Source: Planoprotostelium fungivorum (lineage: Eukaryota; Evosea; Variosea; Cavosteliida; Cavosteliaceae). Taken from it: a stretch of 64,000 nt of DNA. Numbering within the stretch: position 1 is the stretch's first letter; each line of letters begins with the position of its first letter. The DNA lies in the NCBI GenBank assembly GCA_003024175.1, contig MDYQ01000114.1, positions 1 to 64,000 on the forward strand. Direction: 5' to 3'. Both the position numbers and the translations under genes were made by a program. This document shows, piece after piece, positions 11,734 to 24,253 of this stretch. The notes below the pieces were generated by a model. The model was not told the DNA's origin, ran no database searches, and worked only from the letters and a program-made list of their open reading frames with translations.

Positions 11734-14700
11734 ATGGAGTTGAACACATTCCTCGATCAAGTTCGCATACCCGATAAGAACACGAAGGTTCACAAGACGG
11801 AGTGCAGCTTCACTTTTGATACAGCTGTGAGCTGCGGACGATTGATGATTTGGCTGATGTAAGCAGGAATCAAATGATGGACTGTACCTCGACCTCAAGA
11901 ATTATTACAGTTTCAACAAGGAGTACGCACTGTTGAACTACAAGAAGAATGGACAGAGAGTCTACCTTCACATGAAGAAGATCAAGACCCCAAAACAATC
12001 CATGGAGGTAGACAAGGACACCGCAGAGCCTCCGAAGAAAAAGCCAACCGTCCTCGGAATCGGTGCGTCATCCATGTTCATCCTTCACCATCTTTCTAAA
12101 TCAACTCAGGTGTACCCGGTGGATTCGAAACAGAGGGAAAGGTTGAATATGACGTACAAGAGACGAACACAATCGTCATCCTCCCCGAATTCCACACCTT
12201 ACCTCTCGACGATCCCAACGTACCGATGAAGATCCAGGAGGCCGTGGCCGCAGCTCTGACTGCTGAGGCACCTGCAACCGTCGAAGCGGCTTTACAGTGG
12301 GAAGAGAAGCCTAAACCATCGAAATACGCCAAAGACCTCTTACAATTGAACAATGGAATCAAGACACCTCCAGTGAGTCTGCATGTCACGTTTCACCTTC
12401 TGAATGAGTTCGTACAGAGTGGTTGGAAGTGTGCCAAATGCGATTTAACGGAGAACTTGTGGCTGAACTTGACGGACGGTGCGATCAACTGTGGAAGGTA
12501 CAACTACGGAAGCGGAAAGCCCGGAAACGGACACGCATTGGAGCACTACAAGGAGAATGGCTATCCTCTTGCTGTCAAATTGGGTACCATCACCCCCGAT
12601 GGAAATGGAGGTGCGATGCATAGATTCGGACGTTTCGACTGAGACCCAACAGACGTCTACTCTTACGCACCCGACGAGGACGATGCAGTGGAGGATCCAC
12701 AGCTCGCACAACACTTGAAGCACTTTGGAATCAACATCTCGACTCTGGAGAAGGTATGCAATGGAGTGAAGAAGGAGACTGAAGGGATCGACAGACGGAG
12801 AAGACGACGGGAGAGATGAATTTGGACTTGAACATGAATTACGAGTGGTCGAGACTCCAGGAGAACGACAAGGAGTTGACAAGGTTATTCGGTCCCGGTT
12901 ACACTGGAATGGAAAACATTGGAAACTCTTGTTACCTTGCCTCAGTCATGCAATCTCTCTTCACCGTTCCCGAATTCGCTCAGAGGTAGGTTCAGTTTTC
13001 TCACACTTATCAAATTCATGGTGGAATCACCTTGGTGTTGATCCGATTCAGATATTTCGATGCCAGCCGTGCAATCTTTGAGAGGAGCTCCGGCGATCCC
13101 AACGCCGATTTCTACGTTCAAATGTGAAGCACATCACAGAGAAGAGAGATCTGATGAAATGCAGGGCCAAATTAGCCGACGGATTGTTATCAGGAAGATA
13201 TGCCGTACCTTCGTCCGATGAGAAGGACGAACGACACAACCCAGTGAGTCCACGAGATAACGAGAGAGAATTGATTGTCATAGATCCAGGACGGTATCGC
13301 ACCCCGAAGCTTCAAATCATTGATCGGAAAGGGACACGCTGAGTTCAGCACGGCCAGACAGCAGGACGCTCTAGAGTATCTGCAATATCTCCTCCAGTTG
13401 ATCGAGAGAGAGGAGAAGAAGAAGGGTGAGGCAGATCACCTATTCACACACTCAAGTACTACAGGAGAGAAGGATAGCTTACCATCCATCTTCACTCTTG
13501 AGTTCGAAGAGAGAGTACAGTGCTCTCAATCGAATGCAGTGAGATACACGAACCGAAAAGACAACGTCCTCTCTCTACCCATTCCAACCGAGAAGGCATC
13601 CAACATGGAGGAAGTGAAACAATTCAAAGAGAAATTAGAAAAGTTATCCGACGACGAGAAGAGAAAGTGAGAGAGAGAAGATCGAGCCACAGCTCACGAC
13701 AACAGAGAGCCCGTAGTCAGGGCTAAAGTGTCCTTCTCCGATTGTCTCAGCTCTCTCACTGAAACCGAGACAGTCGACGACTTTTATTCCTCCGCCATCA
13801 ACGCAAAGACCACCGCCTTCAAGTGAGCCATCATCTATCACGCACAGACTCACATTCGCATAGGACGACGAAGATCAGCAAGTTTCCAAAGTATCTCATC
13901 GTTCAGATGCGTAGATTCTACGTCGACACAGATTGGTCCGTAAAGAAATTAGGTGATGTCCACGATCATATATCATGAGCTCATCCTCATAGATACACTG
14001 GTGGATGTACCAGAGACCATCGATCTGGAGCCATACAGAGCACACGGACCTCAGGCAAACGAACAGTTGTTGCCCGAATCATCCAGCGATGCACCCGCAG
14101 CACCAGGTATCCATCTATCCACTCTCATCCACACAAACGACATATCACAAGATGAATATAACATCAACTCTTCACAGCCTTCCAAGCGGACGAGTCCATC
14201 GTCGCACAGTTACTCAGCCTCGGCTTCCAGAAGAATTCCATCGACAGAGCCGTCTACCACACGAAGAACGCCGGAGTCGAGGTGAATACATCGACTGTAC
14301 CTCACTCACCCTCACAGCAAGCGACCGATTGGTTGATCAGCCACATGGAAGACATGGACTTTAACGAGCCCCTCGTCATCTCTGCCCCACAGAAGAACCA
14401 AGGACCCATTATGGACGAAGAGAAGGTGGCCATGCTGATGTCCATGGGCTTCGATCGAGGCCAGTCTGTCAAGGCCCTCACTGCCACGGATAACAACATC
14501 GAGAGGGCCACCGAGTGGATCTTCTCTCACATGGATGACATGAACGAAGCACCCGCCGCCGCAGTGCAAGATGAAGGCAGAGTTGAAGATGGCCCAGCGA
14601 GTGAGTGAAGGGAGAAAGAGTGAGAGTGAACGAGAGACAGAGTACCAGTTGGTGTCGATCATCAGTCACATGGGAACATCGACGGCGTCTGGACATTACG

Positions 14701-14813
14701 TGGCACACATTAAGAAGAAGGGACGTTGGGCTCTGTTCAATGATAACAAGGTAGGGGAGTCGGCCGATCCACCAAGGGACATGGGATACATCTATCTCTT
14801 CCAGAGACAATGA
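11734..14813 (+). CDS. USP5: Ubiquitin carboxyl-terminal hydrolase, USP5/isopeptidase T type
   Basis: This deubiquitinase disassembles free polyubiquitin chains from the unanchored end. In order I see an N-terminal variant zinc-finger region ([11 protein letters not shown]) and [12 protein letters not shown]. The ZnF-UBP domain follows: [55 protein letters not shown]. The catalytic Cys box reads [13 protein letters not shown] after [12 protein letters not shown], then [20 protein letters not shown]. Two UBA domains come next (about 14190-14360 and 14420-14540; [27 protein letters not shown]). The His box is [19 protein letters not shown], and the protein ends GYIYLFQRQ. The order and the UBA insertion match USP5/USP13. 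The start at 11734 fits the human N-terminus. The 3' end is convergent with the transporter gene, with stop codons 21 bp apart. Confidence 0.93.
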
Positions 14814-14834
14814 AGAATGTTCTTCTCTTACTTT

Positions 14835-16762
14835 TTATTTATCGTATACCATCTGCACGATGACGGACCCTGTGAGATGTGAATAAGAGAAGATAAGAGA
14901 GATGTGAATTAGAGAGATAACGAGAGAGATAATAAGAGGATAATTACCTGAGGCCGTGAGCAGAATGAGTACTCCCAAAAAAAGGACGAAAGCTTGTTTC
15001 AACTGTCGAGCGTCATCAAAAACTCTCAAGAATAGAACACACCTTTCGTGCGGACCAAAAGGAACCTTCCTCCAGAACAAGAAAAATGGCCGGAGGTAAT
15101 ATGAAGGCCATGCCCGCCGCTGATATCGCGCCCACTAACTCATACACCTGTCTTTATCAGACTCATCCTCTCTGTTGATGTCTCTCACCTTCCCCAGATC
15201 ATCGATGAGCTCAGATAGAGCGAATGCGATGCCACTGACGAAGAGAGTGATGATGAGGTTGATGAGGTGATTCTTCCAAGGCTTATTCGGTTGACCAAAG
15301 TAGAGCGTGTAGATGCTGTAGATGGATACTCTGGGCATGAAACTGTCCCCGTCAGCGATTTTAAACGAAAGCAACACATCTCACCAAGAATAAGGAATGG
15401 ACAGCAAGATATTAATGCACAAGAAGATCCTCCCCACATTCGCAATCACGTCGGCGTCATTAAAGTTCTCCAAGATATCATCTCCCGTATCATCTCTGAA
15501 TTGAATGAAACCTTAGATCGTTATTATTGTACGTCGAATAAGATGAATATCACCTCCGTAGCCGATGAGGAAGAAAGAGAGGACGGTGAGAACGAGAACG
15601 CAGACGATGACGATACGCCACCTCTTAGTCGTGTTGTTTTTCATGGATGAAAACACGTTGAAAGAGATGTCGTGGCATACGAAGCTGTAGCTGAGTCCTC
15701 CGAATGCCTATCGAGTGTGAACGAGGATCGAATGGAAACGAATCACCGAAAAGAAGGAGAAGACGTCCGTGCGATTGTGTAGAATGGGTTGAGAGAGGGG
15801 ATTTGTCCAAGATTTGTCTATGAGAGAAGAAATGAAGACCACGATGACCACGCCCACGATCGACACCATGGAAACAAACGAATTGAACGTCAGATTCGAT
15901 ATCTAACCGCGTCATTCGATGTCTCCTTCTTCTCTCTCACCTTCTGAGCGAAATTCATCGGTAGAAGTAGAGAGGAGCAATAGATGAGAATCTGAAGATG
16001 TTACGTCGGCTCTCCACATTCACCGTAGACTTACCCAATTGTGCCGAGCGAAAGAAGAGGGAGGACCACCGAAGGCGTTGTATAATCTCGGTATGATGTC
16101 ACCCAGGATGATCAGACTACCCACGAGCCCTCCTGTAGGTTCATCTCAGTGACACATCATCGCGATCGAAACGTCACCAAAGTTGAAGATAAACATGAAG
16201 AAGCAACTCAAGATGTACCCGGCTGAAAGATGTGAGGTGACGAGATGATCGGATGTGACTCACGTCTACCGAAAGCCAAGCGAGATAAAGAAGGAAGACT
16301 GGGACTCTTATCTGAAGAATAAAGTGAGACGGTGAAACGATGCTGGAGTTGTGTCACATTTCTTAGAGAGGTAAAAAGACAAGTCTAGAGTGTAGCCAGT
16401 GAGGATGGCAAACACGATGACCACACCAGGGAAGGCCCACAAACCCGTCGATCTTACGTAGAAAGGAAAGGCTATGTCGATGGTGAACCAATTGTCATTT
16501 CAGAACATCAATCATGCCTCACCTACACAACCGGCCGATAGAACATCGTTCCACAGATTGAAAACGGTCCAGAAGAAATTTGTGTTTTCGATCTCATCAC
16601 CTTCTCGTTTTCAGATCACATGATCACCATCATCAATCAGAGGTACTCACCAATTCCTGACTCATTCTCATTGTGTGGCCTATCTAAACCAATGAGTATC
16701 CTTCCAGAGGAAATCGATACACCCACATTCAACATCGGATTGGATGGAGGGATCATCATCAT
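14835..16762 (-). CDS. Amino-acid transporter, AAAP/SLC38-AVT family
   Basis: Many small exons on the minus strand encode successive hydrophobic segments. Family-like motifs include GGLVGSLIILGDI, AFGGLSYSFVCHDISFNVF followed by MKNNTTKRWR, the YTLYFGQP loop, and VYELVGAISAAGMAFILPP near the end. The last exons join in phase to give a C-terminal span LFLGVLILLTASG and the end QMVYDK. Proteins of this family have 10-11 membrane spans and move neutral amino acids with protons or sodium at the plasma membrane or vacuole. Two starts are possible: the ATG run at 16762-16754 or the ATG at 16735. Both are followed by a short polar N-terminus. The gene is divergent from the receptor kinase that starts at 16970. 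Exact exon edges in the first half are uncertain. Confidence 0.75.
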
Positions 16763-16969
16763 TATACACAGACCCTCTCACAGAATGACGCAGCAGTGAT
16801 TGACGCTCATTCGTCATTCAGATGATGATGGTGAGTCCGCTATCGCACCGGATTGAGAATCTGCAGTGTAGATGAAGATATCGCAGTGAGATGTCGTTAC
16901 ACAAGGACATGACAGGCGTGACATGTAGGCCGTCGTTCACGGGCTCGTCACAACAAGACAAGGAGGAGC

Positions 16970-19900
16970 ATGAGGCAGCTGCTCCTAATCATTTTACTAT
17001 TCGGATTATCTCACGCTGTCGTTCGCACAGTTGGACCGACAGATGATCTGACCACAGGTGATTGGGGAATCATATGGATGGACGAGGATTCTGAATTCAA
17101 ACAGTGGTCAAGGGTCTGATAGGGAGTGGTAATACAAACATCAGCCTCTTGTTGAACCCTGGAACATATGTTAATGGGCTCCAAGTGCCCGATGCTGCAT
17201 TAACGGCTCTGACCATCCGTTCAGCAGGTGATATGAAGACACGGATGATCCCATTGATTTATCGAAATTGAAGATCCAATCAACATACCTGTCGTGCGAG
17301 GAATATTTCTCATTCGAAATGCCTCGAGTGTACACCTCTCTTATCTCACCTTCATCGGAAGTTCCACTTTAGTGGCAATCGAAGTCGGTCAGACCCGTGA
17401 TTTGGTCATCATCGATCACATTTCGACATTCGGCTCATACTGCAATGATATCCGCATCGATCAAGCACGTGAGTCAATTCGATAGAATTTGACGAGCCTT
17501 GCTGACAGAGGATGCAGTCCAGAGTCTTCTCATCTCCAACAGTACTTTCTCATCCTCCCCTGTCACCGGATGTGCAACCTTCCATTCTCTATACATTACC
17601 GGTAGCTCGAATTACATCAAGTTGGTCGACAACGCATGGTCGAACAAAGTGAGAAGACAGTCTCCATCCATCATCTCATTCTACCGACAGATATTTCCAG
17701 AGGGCATATACATCGGCAGTATCATCTACCTGGGAAACATCAAAGCAACCAACGTCCTCATCGATCAGTGCACCATCACCAACATCCTTCAGAAGGACCA
17801 ACAGAATCTCATCGATTTCGCGACCAACAACATCATCACGCAGATCAACGTGCGAAGTGTAACCATTCACAATTGTGCGGGAAGAAATCAAGCCAACATC
17901 TTCAACGTCGCACAGTCCATTGCCAATTCCATCGTGGTGCAGGATCTGAGGGTGGAGAATTCGAGTTACGTCACCATCGCCTCGTTCGGTACCACGACGG
18001 TCTCTGCCATAACTTTTGATGGGTGGGTGATGTTCTCATGACAGATCTGACATGTTATGATAGGTGGCACGTGTCAAACAGTCCCATATTCGAGGTCTTA
18101 AAGATCGATGTCCAAGTGAACTCCCCCTTCGTTTCGTTCGATAATTGTCTCTTCGCGTCGTCTTCGTTTCACGCCATAATCAACAACATGGGAGGCTCCG
18201 CTATCCTAGGTGAATCCATTAGTTCCTCTCATCTGATCACCTGACGCGTTCGTCTCAGCCTTTTACATGCACAACGTTACCTTCGATACTCTCCATCTGT
18301 TCAACGAGATCGCTCAGATCACAAACGAAGCGTGGGCCTATTCAGCGCAAAGCAGTCCGGTTGTGGTGAGACGAAGAGAAAGCCATCGGAAGAGTTGACC
18401 TGATCAGATGTCGTTCACGGGCTGCACCTGGAGAAATAACACCGGTGTGGGAACCCACATGGTTCGCATCGCTGCGGTCAGTACGTCGGCACCCGTGATC
18501 CTGATCGTCTCGTACGTTGTGATGACGTCACGATTCGTCATCGACTGAACGTTTGCAGTGATTGTGTCTTTGATAACAATCGCAAGTTCCAGTCGATGTT
18601 CTACACCGGTTACCAGACGAAACTATTAGAGCTGCACGTGAGTATTAGTCTCACTCTCGCATCTAAAAAGGATCGCTCCAGGTGGAGCGAAATACTCTAA
18701 TCGACAATGCTATGCCGCAGTTGACACCGGAAGGTACTGCTATCTTTTATTTCCGCGGAGGTGAACTTTTCATTTATCACAAGTTGAGATCTCATTTTCA
18801 TACAGTCATCGGTCGTGCATATGTGACCAACAATTTATTCTCGAACAACAACCTGGTTAATTCTGGCATATGGTGAGTCTCACCCGCTTCATAAGACTCA
18901 CACGATCCAGCTTGTTCATTTCGAACGTACAGAGAGGAGAATATAACATCACGGGAAATACATTCAACGGGTGAAATCATTCGTGGTAATTGTGTTGACA
19001 TCGAATAGAACTCTCGGTGGAGGTATCTCTCTCGTCGCTGCGGTGAGATGCATCAGATAACAAAACGATCTGATGAGAAATAGACTGGAGGGGGCACGAT
19101 CGTCAATAATGTCTTCAGCAATGGAACTCTCTCTGCTTTAGCGATCGATGGTACTTGGAATGCCGTTCTGGTGAGCAGAATTTAATCTTTATTTCTCTTC
19201 ATTCTTATTCGATCTTTATTTCTCTTCATTCTTATTCGATCTTTATTTCTCTTCATTCTTATTCGATCTTTATTTCTCTTCATTCTTATTCGATCTTTAT
19301 TTCGCTTTATTCGTATTCAATCGTGAAACAGATCGATGGCTTGTACTGCGATGGTTACAACACTAAATTCGCACGAAAATACGGAGGGTGTATATCAGGT
19401 GAGAAGATGAATCACTTTGACTGGAATTCATTCGGTTCAGTTGCCACCACTCAATCGATCACTCGCCTTCAATTGAAAAATAGTGTTCTCTCGACTTCAA
19501 CTGCACAGGAGGGTGGCTTAGCTTTCATATCCATCTACAACTTCGACCAGATCCAGGTAGATCTCTCTTCGCTGTTCGTGATTGATGGTGGTCAGGTGTC
19601 CAATGTCATCTTCAGACAAGGGTTGGCATCTGAAGGTGGTGGCCTCTTCTTGTATTCACGTTCGACTTCTGGAAACGTCACCGTGTCTGATTCATCTTTC
19701 ATCGGAAACCAAGCTCTCTCTGCAGGTGATCCTCCTTCTTAGTTTACGCCTCCATCGTTGTATAACGTTCTATCGTTGGTTACGATAAGAAATTTAAAAT
19801 GGCATAAATTAATCTCTTCGTACTGAACGATACCACAGGAGGATTGTATGTGTCCGGACAATCTTATTCGGTCAAGTTAAATCGTCTCACCTTCGAAGAC

Positions 19901-22900
19901 AACGCAGCCTCCATATCTGGTGGTGCCCTACTGGTACATTCATTCTCTCACGCATCGACTCACCTATCATAAGATATCTGGCCAAGGAAAGAGATACAAC
20001 GTGCAGAACAGCAACTTTACAAATAACAACGGAAAAGTGTTGGGTGGTGTCATCAGCATCACGAAAGAGACTCAGATCCAACTCTTTTATTTCTCCAGCA
20101 TAAGAATCGTGAACGGTAGCTCTCTCGTGGGTGGCTGCATAGCCACAGCAGGTGATCTCACATTCAGATCAGCTCATCGTCCACTTGATGGAGATTCATC
20201 GTGAAATAGGTTCGGTCAATTTAACGGTGGCAAATTCAACTCTGATCTCTTGCACTGCATTGAAGGGAGGAGGAATCTTATCTGAAGGAGACGTTCGATT
20301 GCCCGCAGATCTGTGGGTGGCTGGCACTCAGATATCAAACAGCTACGCACAGACGGGTGAACAGATATCCTAGAGAATAACGATTAAATCTGAATAGGAG
20401 GTGGAATCTTTGCATCGATTTTAACCGAGTTGAGATTGGTCAACAATAGGTTCACGAACAACCAGTGAGTCATCGCGTGGAAACGAAGATGAACGTATGG
20501 CAGGGCACAATATTACGGAGGAGCTGTGAGGGCGGAATCGAGCGTTGAGAAGGTGTCATCGAGGTTGTCTCTCTTTGATTCGAACGTGGCCGGTGCTAAC
20601 GGTGGTGGTATATCGATCTCTGCCGCTTCGGATGTCAAGATCATGAGGTATGTTAACTGTCAATCGATTCGTTATTTGGATGATGATCGAGATCAGTACC
20701 ATCTTCCGTAATAATGAAGCGACCGATGGTGGTGCCGTGAGCATTCAATTGTTGAGTCCAATGAACGAGTTGAAATGCACCGACTCTTCTTTCGATGGTA
20801 ACATTGCTTATGGATCAGGTGATTATCGTTCATTCCATTTCCTTATCCTATTTACTTTCACGTAAAGCATTATGTCGAGATTAACAATTTGTGTAGGAGG
20901 AGGTATTTCTTCTACCTCTGCGAATCAAACCTTCATCTCGAACTGTAACTTCACATCCAACATCGCGAACAAGGTACAGTTCATGAAAGATAAACATTCC
21001 TGATCCATACAAAGGGAGGATCTCTCCACACGGAGCAGTACACTTATGTCGAAAATTCTCAATTCACATCGAACAACGCCACCAACGAGGGTGGTGCATT
21101 CTATCACAACCGAAGGGCTTACGATCGAGTGCGCATCGTTATCCAATGATGATTCGAAGTTTAACTTTTCGTCAGGTGAAGAGGAGTGAAGGGAGGGGAA
21201 CACAGATTGTCAGCAGTTCCTTCGAAGAGAATTGGGCGGGTGTACAAGGTGGAGCATGTTCGATCGTCAGCCCCATCTACGAGGTTCTGTTCGATCGTTC
21301 GGAGATGAAACACAACGCGGCCGTGAAACAAGGAGGAGCCATCCAATTGTCAGGTGATTGAGATAAGAGACGAATCGTTGACATTCAAAGGTATCGGTAG
21401 CGTGCAAAACAGTCAATTCTCGTGAGAAGTGAAGGATGTGAGGAGAATATTCTAAACGGTACAGGGACAACAGCGCAAAATCAGGAACTGCAGTTTCCTT
21501 AGACATGAACACCGTCTCTTCTTTCGATCAGAACGACATGAAGAACGATCAGATGGTGAGATCTCGTTCCTCATCGTTCGACGAAACTAAATCGATGAAA
21601 AAGGTTTCGCTGAGTAATTCTTCCTCTGCCAGGGGTGTAACCGTATCATCCATATCCTGCCTACAAGATTACAAAGCAGTCACGAAGAACACGACTGTGA
21701 TCTGTGAATACGTTGATCCGAGGCAGTACATCATCCAAGTGAGTCGATCGCATCGACTCGACATCGACGATGTGACAGACCGATCCCAATCGAACGAAGA
21801 TCATCGTAGGGAGCACCCTCGCCGGTGCCTTTCTCATCGTCGTCGTCGCCGTAATCATCGCTATCTTGATCAAGAGGAGAGAGAGGAAGAAGCACAAGGC
21901 CGAATTCGAGCACAATCTCAAACTACTCAACTTGCAGAGTGCGAGTAAGATGGTGGTAAGTAGATGAAGGAGAGATGATTTTGATTTGATGTTAGATCGA
22001 TTACGCGGACATCACGGGGAAGAAACAGATCGGAGAGGGAGGTGAGTTGATGTGATGTCGATCTCCCTGATGAATCGACACAGCCTTCGGTGTGGTCTAC
22101 AAAGCGAAATGGTGGGATACAGTTGACATAATGACATGAATCATGTGTATCGTTTGGTTCATTCGACTGAAATAAGAAAAGGAGACAGACTGATGTGGCA
22201 GTGAAACAACTGTTATCCCAGGTGATCACCAGACGATTCATCTCTTTTCATCGATTGATCTTCGTAGGAAGTGGATCGCGAGCAATTGGCCAGCTTTCTC
22301 GATGAGATGGCTCTCATTCAGGGGTTACGAACACATCCGGTGAGTCTTTCTATGGATACGACGACTCATCATCACTCTTAGAATGTAGTCTTGTTCTTGG
22401 GTACAACCATTCCCCCTCAGCCACTCAGTTTAGTGACCGAGTACTGCGAGGGAGGATCTCTGGACAAGTGGCTGCGACAGAACAGAGACGTTGTCACCAT
22501 AGATCAGCAGAAGAAATTCATCATAGGAATCGCATCCGGAATGGTATGCATCATCCATTCACACGATACCGATTAGTATACACGTTGACACTTGATTTAT
22601 CATGACTGAACGGGAACAGTTCCACTTGCATAAGGAGAGAATCATCCACAGAGATCTGGCCACCAGGTGAGCCCAACGAAACCATAACGAATGACGACCA
22701 TCAGAAACATCCTCTTGCGAGCGGGAGATGTAAAAATCAGCGATTTCGGTTTCTCTAGGAGGCAGCACGGACCCCAAGAGATCAACAAGACCTCCACCGT
22801 CGTAGGTCCTCTCAAGTGGATGAGCCCGGAAGCTCTTCAGCGACAGGAATATTCCATCAAATCAGACAGTGAGTCCACATCCTACCTTCTATTAGGCTGA

Positions 22901-23352
22901 CGTTGATCAGTGTGGAGCTTTGGGTGATTCAGATCATGAAGAAGGATTCGCGTTTACGATGTTAACTCTTTCAGTGTCGTTATGTGGGAGATCATCAACT
23001 GTGAAGAACCTTGGACCGATCTGAAACCATTGGATGCGGCCATCGGCGTCGTCGCGGGAGAGCTGAGACTATCTTCCAACAGCAGTGATGATCAGGTCAA
23101 CACCGTCATGCAGATGTGCTGGAGAGATGTGATGATGACATCATCGATGAAACGCAAGACTGATTCCTGCAGAATCCAGACGATCGTCCAGATTTCGGAG
23201 AAGTCCTTCAGATGTTCACAGAGAGGGACAGCATCAGGGACATGGCTTATCGTAAAGTCTCTGATCCCCATCGGATGCAGAGCCATCCTTACGCGAACGT
23301 GAACGATACCGATGATAGATGGTCGAACACTTCTTCTCAATACGTACAATGA
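16970..23352 (+). CDS. Receptor tyrosine kinase with Pmp-like beta-helix ectodomain (copy 1)
   Basis: The first residues (MRQLLLIILLLFGLSHA) are a signal peptide. The ectodomain, about 4.8 kb with many 40-60 nt introns, is built from repeats with FxxN followed by GG(A/V)(I/V), for example FTNNNGKVLGGVISI, FRNNEATDGGAVSI and FEENWAGVQGGACSI, the pattern of parallel beta-helix Pmp repeats. One membrane span (LAGAFLIVVVAVIIAILI, about 21820-21870) is followed by KRRERKKHK. The kinase domain runs from about 21985 with IGEGAFGVVYKAKWW, VAVKQL, HRDLATRN, DFGFSR, KWMSPEAL and SDMWSFGVVMWE; all catalytic residues are present. HRDLATRN is the tyrosine-kinase form of the catalytic loop. The tail contains HPYANVND and ends SSQYVQ. 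The ligand is unknown. Two paralogues lie at 32-43 kb. Confidence 0.85.
19183..19323 (+). repeat. Intronic 27-bp tandem repeat (about five copies)
   Basis: The unit TCTTTATTTCTCTTCATTCT plus TATTCGA repeats about five times, the last copy diverged. It fills most of a 161-nt intron (19171-19331) of the first receptor kinase. The intron length is not a multiple of three, and removing it restores the frame between WNAVL and IDGLYC, so the repeat is not coding. It acts as an expanded pyrimidine-rich tract before the 3' splice site. Confidence 0.85.
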
Positions 23353-23557
23353 GGAGGTTGTATAAATGATATATCATTAGAACATGATGACTTCTCGTCT
23401 GTAATATTCACACCTCGAATCGGCACACGGACAATGGAAGAAATGTGGTGTGACGTTGCAATAAAAGCTTGAGATTTCGAACGTCACATCCATGCGATCA
23501 TTCATCATCCACGATAGAATGAACACCGTGATGAACGTGATGTAAGGTATCACAACT

Positions 23558-24118
23558 TTATAGGCTCAAAGAGGCGAGAATCACCAAGAGCAAAGATAAG
23601 AGCACAGGTGCAGCCGTGCTTGCGGGCAGGACGACTAGTGGGTTCTGTCCGCAAGAAGATAGGTGGCTCGAGGTAGATTGCTTTTGGCACGAAGCCTTGG
23701 GGTCACAGATAGCGTCCTTCCAGGAGACATAAATTCTGCTCGGTATACCACTGCAGCCACCGTTGGGAAAAGTCAGATCGTATGTAGCGTTGGAGACAGA
23801 GCTCCTGATGGAGTTGTATGTCCTTTGATTGGTGGTGAGGAAGAAGGGCCTCTTACGAGAATCTTCTGGTGGTGGGATGCAGGTGTTGTTCAATCCGTTC
23901 CACTGGACGTTAGGTTCCGCAGATACAGGTCCGGAGCAGTCGCTCTTCTGATCGTAGTAGGAGACCGAGTAGTTGTTTTGAATCGATTGGACGAGAATAG
24001 AAGAGCCGTCGCCTAAAGAGGTGCACCCAAAGCCCCACACCAAGATAGAGTTGAGCGAAGTGCAGTTGTTGTCTTCGTAATTGTTAACGAAACGTGCAGG
24101 AGAATCATGCAGAGCCAC
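23558..24118 (-). CDS. Cysteine-rich GPI-type surface protein, 5' end unclear
   Basis: An uninterrupted minus-strand frame encodes about 187 residues with about ten cysteines, several sequons and a Pro/Asp region. It ends in a hydrophobic tail, APVLLSLLLVILASLSL, just before the stop, the pattern of a GPI-attachment signal. No ATG opens this frame; it begins after an upstream stop with GTG as the first possible codon. A start exon with the signal peptide must therefore be spliced on from upstream. A candidate ATG-containing exon lies around 24130-24200 but I could not find a junction in phase. The gene is divergent from the oligopeptidase (ATG 24254) and convergent with the first receptor kinase. 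Function unknown. Confidence 0.6.
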   Translation of the reverse strand: MALHDSPARFVNNYEDNNCTSLNSILVWGFGCTSLGDGSSILVQSIQNNYSVSYYDQKSDCSGPVSAEPNVQWNGLNNTCIPPPEDSRKRPFFLTTNQRTYNSIRSSVSNATYDLTFPNGGCSGIPSRIYVSWKDAICDPKASCQKQSTSSHLSSCGQNPLVVLPASTAAPVLLSLLLVILASLSL

Positions 24119-24253
24119 AAACTCGGGCCGTGCTTCTCATTCTCGTCCTCAACCTTCCGACGACTTTTGTACAGATTGATTTCAAACATTTTGGGCCGCA
24201 CATTTTCTTCGAAATTACTTCGGCTAATACCTCATCTGATCTGACCGAGAAGG

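Noticed and set aside
14835-15080. 81-residue minus frame beginning MFWRKVPFGPHE
   Set aside because: Only its last part is coding; the transporter's true frame passes through LVLEEGSFWSARK and splices into this frame.
19155-19742. 195-residue frame with ISLHSYSIF repeats
   Set aside because: The repeat part is intronic: a GTGAGC donor at 19171 and CAG acceptor at 19331 restore the ectodomain frame.
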